This document shows positions 32,398 to 41,390 of a DNA stretch of 64,000 bases, one piece after another; position 1 is the stretch's first letter; every line of letters starts with the position of its first letter. A model generated the notes under the pieces. The model was given only the letters and a program-made list of their open reading frames with translations. It was not told where the DNA came from and searched no databases. A program made the position numbers and the translations under genes. Source of the stretch: Devosia oryziradicis (lineage in GTDB: Bacteria; Pseudomonadota; Alphaproteobacteria; Rhizobiales; Devosiaceae); the NCBI RefSeq assembly GCF_016698645.1, contig NZ_CP068047.1, positions 2,329,001 through 2,393,000 of the forward strand, given 5' to 3'.

Positions 32398-33743
32398 ATG
32401 TCGGTCTTTCGCTGCGGTTCGATGAGGCTCTTGAGGCGCGCGACCGCATCGGCGATCGGCAGCGTCTCGCGCTCGCCAGTCTTGCGGTGCTTGATCTCCG
32501 CTTCGCCTGCTGCAAGGCCCCGCGGCCCCAGAATGATCTGGTAGGGAATGCCGATCAGGTCCGCGGTCGTGAACTTGGCGCCGGCGCCCTGATCGCGGTC
32601 GTCGTAGAGCATGTCGACGCCTGCGGCCGTCAGCTCATCATAGAGCTTGTTGCAAGCCACATCGCAGGCGGCGTCGCCGGCCTTGAGATTGATCAGCACG
32701 GCTTCGAAAGGCGCCACCGAGACCGGCCAGACGATGCCCGCATCGTCGTGGAACGCCTCAATCAGCGCCGGAACCAGGCGCGTTGGGCCAATGCCGTAGG
32801 AACCCATATGCACGGTGATTTCCTTGCCGTCGGGACCGGTGACGGTCGCCTTCATGGGATCGGAATACTTGGTGCCAAAGTAGAAAATATGGCCGACTTC
32901 GATACCGCGTGCAGAAACACGATGTTCCTCGGGAACAGCCGCTTCGTACTCGGCCATATCGACCATTTCCTCGGTCGCGGCATAGAGCGACGTCCAATCA
33001 TTGAAGATCGGATTGAGGTCGCCGCGGAAATCGGTATCGGCGCCCGGGATGGCCTTGTCGAGCAGGCGGCGGTCGCAGAACACCTGGCTCTCGCCGGTAT
33101 CGGCCAGCACGATCCACTCGTGGCTGAGGTCGCCGCCGATAGGGCCGGTATCGGCGCGCATAGGAATGGCGGTCAGGCCCATGCGCGCGTAGGTGCGCAG
33201 ATACGCCACGAACATGCGTTCATAGGCCGCCACTGCGGCTTCCTTGGACAGATCGAAGGAATAGGCGTCCTTCATCAGGAATTCTCTGGAGCGCATCGTG
33301 CCGAAGCGCGGGCGCACCTCGTCGCGGAACTTCCACTGGATATGGTAGAGGTTCAGCGGCAGGTCCTTGTAGGACTTCACGTAACTACGGAAGATGTCAG
33401 TGATCATCTCCTCGTTGGTCGGGCCATAGAGGAATTCGCGCTCATGGCGATCTTCGATGCGCAGCATCTCCTTGCCATAGGCGTCATAGCGGCCAGACTC
33501 GCGCCACAGGTCAGCCGACTGGATAGTCGGCATCAGCAGTTGGATGGCGCCGGAGCGGTTCTGCTCCTCCTCGATGATCTTCTGCACCTTCATCAGCACT
33601 TTGTAGCCGAGCGGCAGCCAGGAATAGAGACCGGAGGCCTGCTGGCGGATCATGCCGGCACGGAGCATAAGACGGTGCGAGACGATTTCGGCTTCCTTGG
33701 GGACGTCGCGCAGCACCGGCAAAAAGTAGCGAGACAGGCGCAT
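32394..33743 (-). CDS. proS: Prolyl-tRNA synthetase (short, editing domain absent)
   Basis: 449 residues, class II synthetase charging proline. The typical start [20 protein letters not shown], motif 2 [25 protein letters not shown] (quoted in part: [12 protein letters not shown], about 141-152) and motif 3 [13 protein letters not shown] are clear. The INS editing domain found in the 570-residue bacterial form is missing; this is the usual alphaproteobacterial type. It is transcribed toward lolC with a 4-base overlap. Upstream, on the other strand, lies a candidate ncRNA. Confidence 0.97.
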   Translation of the reverse strand: MRLSRYFLPVLRDVPKEAEIVSHRLMLRAGMIRQQASGLYSWLPLGYKVLMKVQKIIEEEQNRSGAIQLLMPTIQSADLWRESGRYDAYGKEMLRIEDRHEREFLYGPTNEEMITDIFRSYVKSYKDLPLNLYHIQWKFRDEVRPRFGTMRSREFLMKDAYSFDLSKEAAVAAYERMFVAYLRTYARMGLTAIPMRADTGPIGGDLSHEWIVLADTGESQVFCDRRLLDKAIPGADTDFRGDLNPIFNDWTSLYAATEEMVDMAEYEAAVPEEHRVSARGIEVGHIFYFGTKYSDPMKATVTGPDGKEITVHMGSYGIGPTRLVPALIEAFHDDAGIVWPVSVAPFEAVLINLKAGDAACDVACNKLYDELTAAGVDMLYDDRDQGAGAKFTTADLIGIPYQIILGPRGLAAGEAEIKHRKTGERETLPIADAVARLKSLIEPQRKTDI

Positions 33744-33845
33744 GTGAAACTCCCGGAAACGTCCGTCGACTCAAGGCTTTTGTTGATGCCCACTCAAATC
33801 CTACTCGTCCATCTGATGCAAGCATGGAAGGCATGCAGAATCTGC

Positions 33846-33874
33846 GTGACAGGGCGAAAATCTGTTGTTAGGGT
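33846..33874 (+). promoter_or_regulatory. Possible promoter of a small RNA
   Basis: GTGACA (33846-33851), 17 bases, then TAGGGT (33869-33874). Only the spacing and the -35 GTGAC core are good; the -10 resembles the TAGGTT seen before rpmG. Expected start near 33881. Confidence 0.35.
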
Positions 33875-33880
33875 CCCTCG

Positions 33881-34021
33881 CAATAAAGCGAAGGCGGTTC
33901 AAAACCGCTGGACGTCGACAACGTCAAGGGAGGAGCGTTGGCAGCCGCTTAAGTAGCGCGCCTAAGACCAACGTATTGTCGAACAAACTCTTTTCAGCGG
34001 GGCCCTGTGCCCCGCTTTTTT
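33881..34021 (+). ncRNA. Candidate small RNA upstream of the MmcQ gene
   Basis: In the 328-base gap between the divergent proS and mmcQ-like genes, a stretch of about 140 bases has a possible promoter, two small hairpins (GCGGTT/AACCGC near 33893-33907; GACGT/ACGTC near 33911-33925) and a perfect intrinsic terminator (33996-34021) that has no coding gene in front of it. A terminator without an upstream ORF on the same strand is the main argument. I do not recognise the RNA family. The nearest short frame (ATG 33834 to TAG 33871, encoding a dozen residues ending Cys-Cys) could instead be a leader peptide. Confidence 0.4.
33996..34021 (+). terminator. Intrinsic terminator without an upstream gene
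   Basis: AGCGGGGC (33996-34003) and GCCCCGCT (34009-34016) form a perfect 8-bp GC stem with a 5-base loop, followed by TTTTTT. It is in plus orientation, 51 bases before the next plus-strand start, and no plus-strand gene ends before it. Confidence 0.88.
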
Positions 34022-34071
34022 GTTTCTGACAGTCAAGATAAGCTCCGACGGGCAGTTCAGGGGAGTTTTGG

Positions 34072-34398
34072 ATGGCAGATGGCGCAGACCTCAGGCGCAT
34101 GGTACTTGCCCTGCCTGACACAACCGAAGCACCGCACTTCGACCGCGCGGCCTTTCGCGCAGACCGCATCTTTGTCACGTTGGATGCCAGCGAAAGCACC
34201 GCCAACTTCAAGTTCACGCCGGACGAGCAGGAGTTCAAATGCCAGCTGGCGCCAGACTTGTTCGCGCCGGTGAACAATGCCTGGGGCAGGAGCGGATGGA
34301 CGACGATGACCCTGGGACCGGCCAGCGAGGACGATTTGCGCGCCGCGCTCGAAATGGCGCATGCACATGCCGTGGGCAAGCCCAAGCGCAAGCGCTAG
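34072..34398 (+). CDS. MmcQ/YjbR family DNA-binding-like protein
   Basis: 108 residues. The MmcQ/YjbR family (alpha/beta, CyaY-like fold) is widespread; structures suggest nucleic-acid binding but no function is proven. Visible markers are LRRMVLALPDTTEAPHFDRAAF near the start (first part LRRMVLALPDTTEAP), DEQEFKCQLAPDLF in the middle and the GRSGWTTMTLG strand; the tail KPKRKR is basic. It is preceded by an intrinsic terminator, so it should have its own promoter within 50 bases. Convergent with a secreted-protein gene, overlapping by four bases. Confidence 0.88.
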   Translation: MADGADLRRMVLALPDTTEAPHFDRAAFRADRIFVTLDASESTANFKFTPDEQEFKCQLAPDLFAPVNNAWGRSGWTTMTLGPASEDDLRAALEMAHAHAVGKPKRKR

Positions 34399-34859
34399 CC
34401 GCATACCTCCAGCATGCGAGCAAAGCTGTCATCGTCCTTTGCGCCGGCAAATTCCAGAATGCGTCCGGCAAACCGAACCGACACCCTGCCCTCGCTATGC
34501 TCGAGACTGTCCACCAATTCTGTCACGGCGGATAGGCGACTGAAGGTGGTGGCGCCTTGCACGCCGCCGGCATCGAACGACACCGCCGGGATATCGAAGC
34601 GCCTGCCATCAACCTCGACGACAACGATGACTTCCTCGTCGGCAGACGTCGCTTCCTGGATAACCTCGAGCATCAAGAGGACCATTCCCCTTGCCGAGCG
34701 TGTGCAGGAAAAGGACAAGGAGGCATCGCCAGTCACCGTCAGCATCGCACTTGAGTGCCCGGCGTAAATGCTGTCGGAACCATCGGTGACGTAGTCCCAG
34801 GCCAGCGCGCTTTGCGCGATGCCCGTGAGAATGGCCGCCGCGACGAAGCGCCTGAGCAT
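34395..34859 (-). CDS. Small secreted protein, two cysteines (paralogue C)
   Basis: No known family. 154 residues with a signal peptide (MLRRFVAAAILTGIAQSALA-W). The mature part starts WDYVTDGSDSIYAG and has two cysteines, in SFSCTR and in the last residues EVCG, presumably joined in the periplasm. The layout (Trp start, FSCT strand, then a MVLLMLEV strand, final MLxxCG) parallels the protein encoded just upstream (34867-35325), so the two look like tandem paralogues. ATG 34857-34859 is chosen for the signal peptide; an upstream GTG or ATG in frame would add seven residues. Confidence 0.7.
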   Translation of the reverse strand: MLRRFVAAAILTGIAQSALAWDYVTDGSDSIYAGHSSAMLTVTGDASLSFSCTRSARGMVLLMLEVIQEATSADEEVIVVVEVDGRRFDIPAVSFDAGGVQGATTFSRLSAVTELVDSLEHSEGRVSVRFAGRILEFAGAKDDDSFARMLEVCG

Positions 34860-34866
34860 ACCGGTT

Positions 34867-35325
34867 CTAGCCGCAGGCATCGAGCATGGCTCCGAAGCCT
34901 TCGGACCGATCGGCCCCGGGATAGTGCCAAGTGCTCTCGTAGTAGCTCAGCGAAATTTCGTCAGCCTCGAGGTAGACCGATTGGGCTGCGTTCATGGCGG
35001 CTAGATCGACACCCGTCGTGGCAATCGTCAGTTTGCCATCCAGGCTCGTGGCACGGGCGCTGACGGGTCCAAAATGGCCCTCGCTGGTAGCAATCGATAA
35101 CTCGACCGCCACAGGTCCGGCTGGCCCTGGTTCTGGCGTCAGAATTTGCAACTGGACGATACCCGGCATTGCCTGGGTGCAGAAGAACACAAGCTGCGTC
35201 CGGCCTTCGCGGTCACGCGTCCCGGTCCAGAACGTCTGGTCGCCGACCATGCCGAACTCCCAGGCCATCGCCGGCGCGGCCACACTCCATAAGGCGATTG
35301 CTGTCGCCGTCGCTGGTCTGATCAT
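34867..35325 (-). CDS. Small secreted protein, two cysteines (paralogue D)
   Basis: No known family. 152 residues with a signal peptide (MIRPATATAIALWSVAAPAM-A), mature start WEFGMVGDQTFWTG, one cysteine in VFFCTQ and one in the final DACG. Same plan as the next gene. AGGAGG six to seven bases before ATG 35323-35325 decides the start over an in-frame upstream alternative. Both genes lie between DUF1467 and the mmcQ-like gene, inside what is otherwise a conserved rnj-to-proS region. Confidence 0.72.
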   Translation of the reverse strand: MIRPATATAIALWSVAAPAMAWEFGMVGDQTFWTGTRDREGRTQLVFFCTQAMPGIVQLQILTPEPGPAGPVAVELSIATSEGHFGPVSARATSLDGKLTIATTGVDLAAMNAAQSVYLEADEISLSYYESTWHYPGADRSEGFGAMLDACG

Positions 35326-35390
35326 GCTGCCAACCTCCTGACCGAGGAGTGGCATAGGCAGTTGCGCGCTGCACCCCACGCTTAGGGGGG

Positions 35391-35639
35391 CTAGCGGTTC
35401 CAGTAGTGGTGCAGGGTCTCATTGGTGAGGCCCCACAGCAGCAGCGCCGTCAGGGCAATGGCGAGAACCGTGGCAAGGAGCACCTTGCGGACAAGTCGCG
35501 GTGCTACCGGCGCCCCGGGATCGGTGCCGGCGACGACCTCCCCCGCTTCGTGCTGGCTACGGTTGCCGATGGGCAGGACGGCCACGAAGGTGAGCCACCA
35601 GATAACGAAGAAGACGGCGATGATGGAGCCGATCTGCAT
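35391..35639 (-). CDS. DUF1467 family membrane protein
   Basis: 82 residues, DUF1467. Two membrane segments (about 5-25 and 53-73) joined by a short loop with GNRSQHEAGEVVAGTDPGAP. The family is alphaproteobacterial and is nearly always found between rnj and proS, as here. Function unknown. Related genomes usually have a methylmalonyl-CoA epimerase gene between rnj and this gene; here only 126 bases separate them. Confidence 0.88.
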   Translation of the reverse strand: MQIGSIIAVFFVIWWLTFVAVLPIGNRSQHEAGEVVAGTDPGAPVAPRLVRKVLLATVLAIALTALLLWGLTNETLHHYWNR

Positions 35640-35765
35640 GGGTATTCCTCGCGCTGCTCAAGGTTCTCATACGCCCGCAGCCACGCCCACGGAAGCCGGG
35701 ATCGCCGTTTCCTATTGCCGCAGTCGCGTGCCGGCGCCGTGAAGCTACGCCGCACGCCGCTGATG

Positions 35766-37439
35766 CTAGACCCGGTGCACGAAAACCGAGACGTTGGGCT
35801 TGCGGCCCCAATAGGCATTCACCTCGTTGCGAATAGCCTTGAACAGTGCCGAGTTCAGGACCTCGGTATCACTGCGGCGCTTGGGCGGCATGGATTTGAT
35901 GACGCCGGCAATGGTGTCTTCGACCAGCTCGCCCAGCGACTCGTCCTCAGTCTCAGGCAGCCCCTCGATCACGAGATCGGGACCAGACACGACCTGGCCT
36001 CCCCCATTGACGCAAAGGCTGACCACGACATGGCCGCCAAAGGACAGGCGGCGGCGCCCCTTCACCCCAGATTCTTCTGGAGTGCAGAGGACGAGGCCAT
36101 CGAGATAGAGCTCGCCCGTGCGAACCTCTGCCGGGAAAGCCAGCGGTTCGGGGAACAGGCGCACCAGATCACCATTGCGCGCGTCAATGACATTGGGAAC
36201 ACCGGAATCCCGGCCAAGCTTGGCGTGGGCCTGCAGATGAGTTGCTTCGCCATGGACGGGCACCAGCACTTCGGGCTTCACCCACCCATAGAGCTTGCGC
36301 AGTTCATCGCGGCGGGGATGGCCTGTGACGTGCACCAGGCCGTCATTGGCGGTGATGACCTCGACGCCCTTGTCGATCAGCATGTTCTGGATGTCGATGA
36401 CTTCGCGTTCGTTGCCCGGAATGGCCCAGGACGAGAAGATCATGCGGTCGCCGGCATTGAGATCGATCACCGGATGCTCGCCGCGGGCAATGCGGGCGAT
36501 GGCGGCTCGAGCCTCACCTTGGCTGCCGGTGCAGATCAGCACGATCTTGTTGCGCGCAATGGTCTTATAGGCGTCCTGGTCGAGCAGCGGCGGCAGACCC
36601 TCGAGCATGCCGAGTTCCTTGGCGATGCCCATGATGCGGTGCAGCGAACGGCCGGACATCACCACCTGGCGGCCAGCTTTTTCCGCGGCGCGCACGATGG
36701 AGATGACCCGCCCGACATTGGACGCGAAGGTGGTGACCGCCACGCGATTGGGCGATTCTGCGATCATGGCCGCCAGATTGGCCGCAACTTCGGCCTCGCT
36801 CGGGCTTTCGCCGTCCTTTAGCGCGTTGGTGGAGTCGCAGATCAGAGCGAGCGGGGTCGAGGCGTCCTCGCCGATCTTCTGCAGGCGCGCCACATCGGTG
36901 GGCGCATTGCCGACAGGGGTGGGGTCGAGTTTCCAGTCGCCGGTGTGCAGCACCCGACCAATAGGCGTGGTGATCAGCAGCGCATTTGATTCCGGTATCG
37001 AGTGCGCGACGTTGATCGCCTCGATGGTGAAGGGGCCGACCTCGAATGGCTTGCCCGGGCGCATAATGGTGACGTCGACATTTTCGACGATGCCATCCCC
37101 TGCCCGCTTCGCGGCCAGCATGGCGGCCGTGAACGGCGTGCAGAAAACCGGCTTCTCGAAGCCCGGCCAGAGGTCGAGCACAGCGCCATAGTGATCTTCG
37201 TGGCTGTGGGTGAGGATCAGCGCCAGCACATCATCGGCGCGTTCCTCGAGAAATTCGGGGTTGGCCATGATGAGTTCGATGCCCGGCAGGTCGGGCCCGC
37301 CGAACGTGACGCCGCAATCGACCACGATCCACTTGCGCGAGCGTTCCGGCCCAAAGCCGTAGGCGCCCATATTCATGCCGATCTCGCCGACGCCGCCAAG
37401 CGGCACGAAGACGAGTTCATCCCGTTGGTTTTTGGCCAT
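35766..37439 (-). CDS. rnj: Ribonuclease J
   Basis: 557 residues, MBL/beta-CASP ribonuclease with endonuclease and 5'-3' exonuclease activity in rRNA and mRNA turnover. The metal motif is LTHSHEDHYGAV (H78, H80, D82, H83). Later metal/active-site residues are in HTGDWKLDP and the ICDSTNA block, and the beta-CASP domain contains CTGSQGEARAA and VTGHPRRDEL. A C-terminal domain follows. Full length for alphaproteobacterial RNase J. It is 73 bases downstream of birA on the same strand. Confidence 0.96.
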   Translation of the reverse strand: MAKNQRDELVFVPLGGVGEIGMNMGAYGFGPERSRKWIVVDCGVTFGGPDLPGIELIMANPEFLEERADDVLALILTHSHEDHYGAVLDLWPGFEKPVFCTPFTAAMLAAKRAGDGIVENVDVTIMRPGKPFEVGPFTIEAINVAHSIPESNALLITTPIGRVLHTGDWKLDPTPVGNAPTDVARLQKIGEDASTPLALICDSTNALKDGESPSEAEVAANLAAMIAESPNRVAVTTFASNVGRVISIVRAAEKAGRQVVMSGRSLHRIMGIAKELGMLEGLPPLLDQDAYKTIARNKIVLICTGSQGEARAAIARIARGEHPVIDLNAGDRMIFSSWAIPGNEREVIDIQNMLIDKGVEVITANDGLVHVTGHPRRDELRKLYGWVKPEVLVPVHGEATHLQAHAKLGRDSGVPNVIDARNGDLVRLFPEPLAFPAEVRTGELYLDGLVLCTPEESGVKGRRRLSFGGHVVVSLCVNGGGQVVSGPDLVIEGLPETEDESLGELVEDTIAGVIKSMPPKRRSDTEVLNSALFKAIRNEVNAYWGRKPNVSVFVHRV

Positions 37440-37512
37440 GGGTCAGTTCAGTCCTTTCAGGCGCAGCGCCGGAACGATCTTTGGTCGCCGGTCGTCTGCG
37501 CAGTCGTTGTGG

Positions 37513-38340
37513 TCAGCTTCGGGCGCTGGCCGTTGCCCCAAAATGCACGTCGCCCGCCGTGATTGCGATGCGGCGATTGTCATCGGCGCGAATGATCAAG
37601 CGCCCGTCGTCGTCGATGGTTTCAAAGATACCGCGCAATACATCGCCGTCCTGCTGCACGGCGACAGGTGCACCAATCCCCGCGGCGGAAGCGCGCCAGT
37701 GCGTGAGTACATCACCGATCCCGCGGCCGTCGTTCCACATGCCGAACGTATCTACCCAAGCGTCCGAGAGTGCGTCGAATACGTCTTCGGCGGTGCGAGA
37801 CGCCCCCAATGCGGCGAGGCTGGTGGCCGGATAAGGCAGTCCTTCGGGCGCTGCAACTACATTGACCCCGATACCTATAGCGACGGCCTGTCGTCCATTG
37901 GGCAGTTTGCTGGCTTCCAGCAGGATGCCGGCGAGCTTGGCACCGTCGGCCAGCACGTCATTGGGCCATTTGAGCGCAATGCGCCCGCCACCCAGCCCAT
38001 CAGCTCCATCGATGCCGATCTTGACCATGCCATCAGGCAGGATTGCTGAAAGCGCGCGATTGAGCGAAACGCCGGCCACAAAGCCCAGCGTTGCTGCCGA
38101 AGTGGGATCAGACTCGGGGATGATCAAGAGCGTCGCGGCAAGATTGCCGTGCGGATTGATCCACTGCCGCCCCCGCCGGCCCCTGCCCGCCGTCTGCTGG
38201 CGCGCCGCGAACCAGATGCCACCGGGGTCACCTGCTGTCGCGGCGGCGAGTGCCTCCGCATTGGTCGAACCGATGCTGTCATAGCCACGGAGCCGGTAGC
38301 CGGCTGCGCGTGCCTTGGGCCCGAGGGCGAAGTCCGTCAC
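37513..38340 (-). CDS. birA: Biotin--[acetyl-CoA-carboxylase] ligase
   Basis: 275 residues; joins biotin to the lysine of the biotin carboxyl carrier protein through biotinyl-AMP. The catalytic loop is QTAGRGRRGRQW (about 50-61), the biotin-binding lysine lies in LKWPNDVL (about 124-131) and the C-terminal SH3-like domain ends the protein. There is no N-terminal winged helix, so it is a monofunctional ligase and not a repressor. It starts directly at the end of nuoN (the stops and starts touch at 38340/38341), hence is co-transcribed with the nuo operon. Confidence 0.94.
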   Translation of the reverse strand: MTDFALGPKARAAGYRLRGYDSIGSTNAEALAAATAGDPGGIWFAARQQTAGRGRRGRQWINPHGNLAATLLIIPESDPTSAATLGFVAGVSLNRALSAILPDGMVKIGIDGADGLGGGRIALKWPNDVLADGAKLAGILLEASKLPNGRQAVAIGIGVNVVAAPEGLPYPATSLAALGASRTAEDVFDALSDAWVDTFGMWNDGRGIGDVLTHWRASAAGIGAPVAVQQDGDVLRGIFETIDDDGRLIIRADDNRRIAITAGDVHFGATASARS

Positions 38341-39786
38341 CTAGAACAGGCTTCCCGCGGCAGTGTGGGCGAAGGTGGCCAGGGGACTGCCGACGGTGAA
38401 GTAGTAGGTCACGACGAGGAAGCCGCTGACCGCCATGATGATGTTCAGTTCGGCCGGAACCGCCTCGAACGTGGCGACAGGCTCGTCGAAATACATGACC
38501 TTGACGATGCGCAGATAATAGAAGGCGCTCACCGCCGAGGCCAGTACGCCGATCACCGCCAGCACGTAGAGCTGGGCGTCGATGGCTGCGAGGAAGGCGT
38601 GCCACTTGGCAAAGAACCCGGCGAGCGGCGGCATGCCGATCAGCGAGAACATGATGATCGCCATGATGGCGGCCACGAACGGACGCGTCTGTGCGGCGCC
38701 GCGGAGATCGTCGATAGTCTCGACGAAGCCGGCTTCGGTGCGCAGCGACAGGATGCAGGCGAAGAGCCCTACTGTCATGGCGACATAGATCGCCATGTAG
38801 ATGGCAACGCCTTCAACACCCACCTGCGTGCCCGACGACAGACCCACCAGGGCAAAGCCCACATGGCCGATCGACGAATAGGCAATGAGACGCTTGATCG
38901 ACTTCTGGCCGATCGCGGCAAACGCTGCCAGCACCATCGAGGCGATAGAGAGGAAGATAACGATCTGCTGCCAGTCGTGGGCGATGCCCTGGAAGGTGTC
39001 CATGACCAGCCGCACCATCAGCGCCATGGCCGCAACCTTAGGGCCCATGGCGAAGAAGGCCGTCACCGGGGTCGGCGCACCTTCATAGACGTCGGGCGTC
39101 CACATGTGGAACGGCACGGCCGAGATCTTGAATGCGACGCCAGCCAGCAGGAACACCACGCCGAAGATCAGCCCGATCGAGCGGCCTTCATTGGCGATAG
39201 CGACGACAATTTCCTGTAGGTTGGTATGGCCGGTGAAGCCATAGATCAGCGAAGCGCCATAGAGCAGCATGCCCGAGCTCAGGGCACCGAGCACGAAGTA
39301 CTTGAGGCCGGCTTCAGTCGCCTTGCCGTCGTCGCGCTTGATAGCGGCGAGGACGTAGAGCGACAAAGACTGGAGCTCTAGACCAACATAGAGGCTCATC
39401 AGGTCGTTGGCCGAAACCATGGCCATCATGCCAAGCGTCGCCAGCAGCACCAGGATCGCATATTCGAACTTGTGTGTGCCCTGCTCCTCGGCACGCGGCA
39501 ATGCCAGCAGCAGCGAGAACGCCGAGCCGCCCAGCACTAACACCTTCATGAAGCGGGCGAAGCTGTCGGCGATGAAGACACCGTTGAACAGCACGCCTTC
39601 AGCCGGCGCGAACAGGATGATCGCCGCCACTACGAGCAGCAGCAGCACCGAGGCATAGGATACAAGGATCGAACGTTCCTTATTGATCACCACGCCGACG
39701 ACCAGCAGCACCACGGCGCCAATGGCCAGAAGCATTTCCGGATAGGCGGGAGCCAGGCTCGCGAAATCGATAACGTCTGAGTTCAC
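38341..39786 (-). CDS. nuoN: NADH-quinone oxidoreductase subunit N
   Basis: 481 residues, about 14 membrane helices, one of the three antiporter-like proton-pumping subunits of complex I. The antiporter signature is visible around KYFVLGALSSGMLLYGASLIYG (partly: KYFVLGALSSGM), the PFHMWTPDVYEGAP loop and the RLIAYSSIGHVGFALVGL block; the key lysines are in KYF and KISAVPFH. Last gene of the nuoA-N set, 12 bases after nuoM. Confidence 0.97.
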   Translation of the reverse strand: MNSDVIDFASLAPAYPEMLLAIGAVVLLVVGVVINKERSILVSYASVLLLLVVAAIILFAPAEGVLFNGVFIADSFARFMKVLVLGGSAFSLLLALPRAEEQGTHKFEYAILVLLATLGMMAMVSANDLMSLYVGLELQSLSLYVLAAIKRDDGKATEAGLKYFVLGALSSGMLLYGASLIYGFTGHTNLQEIVVAIANEGRSIGLIFGVVFLLAGVAFKISAVPFHMWTPDVYEGAPTPVTAFFAMGPKVAAMALMVRLVMDTFQGIAHDWQQIVIFLSIASMVLAAFAAIGQKSIKRLIAYSSIGHVGFALVGLSSGTQVGVEGVAIYMAIYVAMTVGLFACILSLRTEAGFVETIDDLRGAAQTRPFVAAIMAIIMFSLIGMPPLAGFFAKWHAFLAAIDAQLYVLAVIGVLASAVSAFYYLRIVKVMYFDEPVATFEAVPAELNIIMAVSGFLVVTYYFTVGSPLATFAHTAAGSLF

Positions 39787-39797
39787 GGGGCTTACTC

Positions 39798-41390
39798 CTA
39801 GTGGGCTGCCGGCTCTGCGGCCGGCTCTTCAGCAGCGTGTTCGCCACCTTCGGCAGCAATAGGCTCGGCGTGAGCCAGCGGTGCCTGGGCCTCGGCCAGC
39901 GATATGGCCGGGTCGAGGCCGACCGAGGTCGCATAGTGGGTGACGAGATTGTCGACGGCAGCGGCCGTGGTGTCGAGGATCGGCGCCGGGTAGAAGCCGA
40001 AGACGATCGTCAGCACGATCAGCGGATAGAGAATGACCTTTTCGCGCAGGTCGAGATCAAGGATGCCCTTGAGGCTATCCTTCGTCAGTGCACCGAAGAT
40101 CACCCGGCGATACAGCCAGAGAGCATAGCCGGCCGAGAAGATCACGCCGAACGCCGCGCCGAAGGCCACCCAGGTGTTGACCTGGAAGACGCCGATCATG
40201 GTCAGGAATTCGCCGACGAAACCCGACGTACCTGGCAGGCCGACATTCGCCATGGTGAAGACCATGAAGGCGAAGGCATAGCGCGGCATGCGCTCGACCA
40301 GGCCGCCATAGGCCGCAATATCGCGGGTGTGCATGCGGTCGTAGACCACGCCGACGCAAAGGAAGAGCGCGCCCGAGACGATGCCGTGGCTCAGCATCTG
40401 GAACATGGCGCCCTGGATGCCCAGCGCATTGCCGGCAAAGATGCCCATGGTCACAAAGCCCATGTGGGCGACCGACGAATAGGCGATCAGCTTCTTGATG
40501 TCGGTCTGCACCAGGGCGACCAGCGAAGTCACGATGATGGCTGCAACGGACAGGAAGAAGACGATGTTGGCGAACTGGGCCGAGGCGTCGGGGAACATGG
40601 GCAGGCTGAAGCGCAGGAAGCCGTAGCCGCCCAGCTTGAGCAGGATGGCGGCCAGGATCACCGAGCCGGCAGTCGGCGCCTGCACGTGCGCCTCCGGCAG
40701 CCAGCGATGGAACGGCCACATCGGCATCTTGACGGCCAGCGAGGCGAAGAACGCCCACCAGAGCCAGGGCTGCCAGGATGCCGGGAAGTCATGGGTCAGG
40801 AGCTTGGAAATGTCGGTCGTGCCGCCATTCCAGTACATGGCCATGATCGCCAGCAACATCAGCACCGAGCCGATGAAGGTGTAGAAGAAGAACTTGTAGC
40901 TGGCCTGGATGCGGGCGGAGCCGCCCCAGATGCCGATGATCAGGAACATCGGCAGCAGCGTGCCTTCGAAGAAGACATAGAACATGGCCAGATCGAGCGT
41001 GGTGAACACGCCGATCATCAGCGTTTCCAGGATCAGGAATACGATCATGTATTCCTTGACCTTGGTCTCGACGCTTTCCCAGCTCGCCAGGATGGCGAAG
41101 GGCATGAGCAGCGCGGTCAGCACGACGAACAGCACCGAGATGCCGTCGACGCCAACGCGGTAGCCGATGGTGTCGCCGATCCAGGCATTGTTGACCACGA
41201 ACTGGAAGCCCGGATTGGCCGGGTCGAAGCTCTGCCACAGGGCCAGCGATAGCACGAAAATGATGACCGTGACGATCAGTGCAATCCAGCGGATGGCGCC
41301 GAGCGACGATTTGGGCGTGAACAGCAGCACCGCCGCGCCCAACATGGGCAGCCAGGTGAGGACTGTGAGGATGGAGTTTTCGAAGGTCAT
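39798..41390 (-). CDS. nuoM: NADH-quinone oxidoreductase subunit M
   Basis: 530 residues, antiporter-like pump subunit. Conserved Glu in [15 protein letters not shown] region, the [20 protein letters not shown] loop (partly: [15 protein letters not shown]) and [15 protein letters not shown] are clear. The C-terminus has an added Ala/Glu/His-rich tail of about 45 residues beyond the last helix, absent in E. coli NuoM. ATG 41388-41390 is chosen, the first Met of the first membrane helix; its A is shared with the nuoL stop. Confidence 0.96.
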   Translation of the reverse strand: MTFENSILTVLTWLPMLGAAVLLFTPKSSLGAIRWIALIVTVIIFVLSLALWQSFDPANPGFQFVVNNAWIGDTIGYRVGVDGISVLFVVLTALLMPFAILASWESVETKVKEYMIVFLILETLMIGVFTTLDLAMFYVFFEGTLLPMFLIIGIWGGSARIQASYKFFFYTFIGSVLMLLAIMAMYWNGGTTDISKLLTHDFPASWQPWLWWAFFASLAVKMPMWPFHRWLPEAHVQAPTAGSVILAAILLKLGGYGFLRFSLPMFPDASAQFANIVFFLSVAAIIVTSLVALVQTDIKKLIAYSSVAHMGFVTMGIFAGNALGIQGAMFQMLSHGIVSGALFLCVGVVYDRMHTRDIAAYGGLVERMPRYAFAFMVFTMANVGLPGTSGFVGEFLTMIGVFQVNTWVAFGAAFGVIFSAGYALWLYRRVIFGALTKDSLKGILDLDLREKVILYPLIVLTIVFGFYPAPILDTTAAAVDNLVTHYATSVGLDPAISLAEAQAPLAHAEPIAAEGGEHAAEEPAAEPAAH

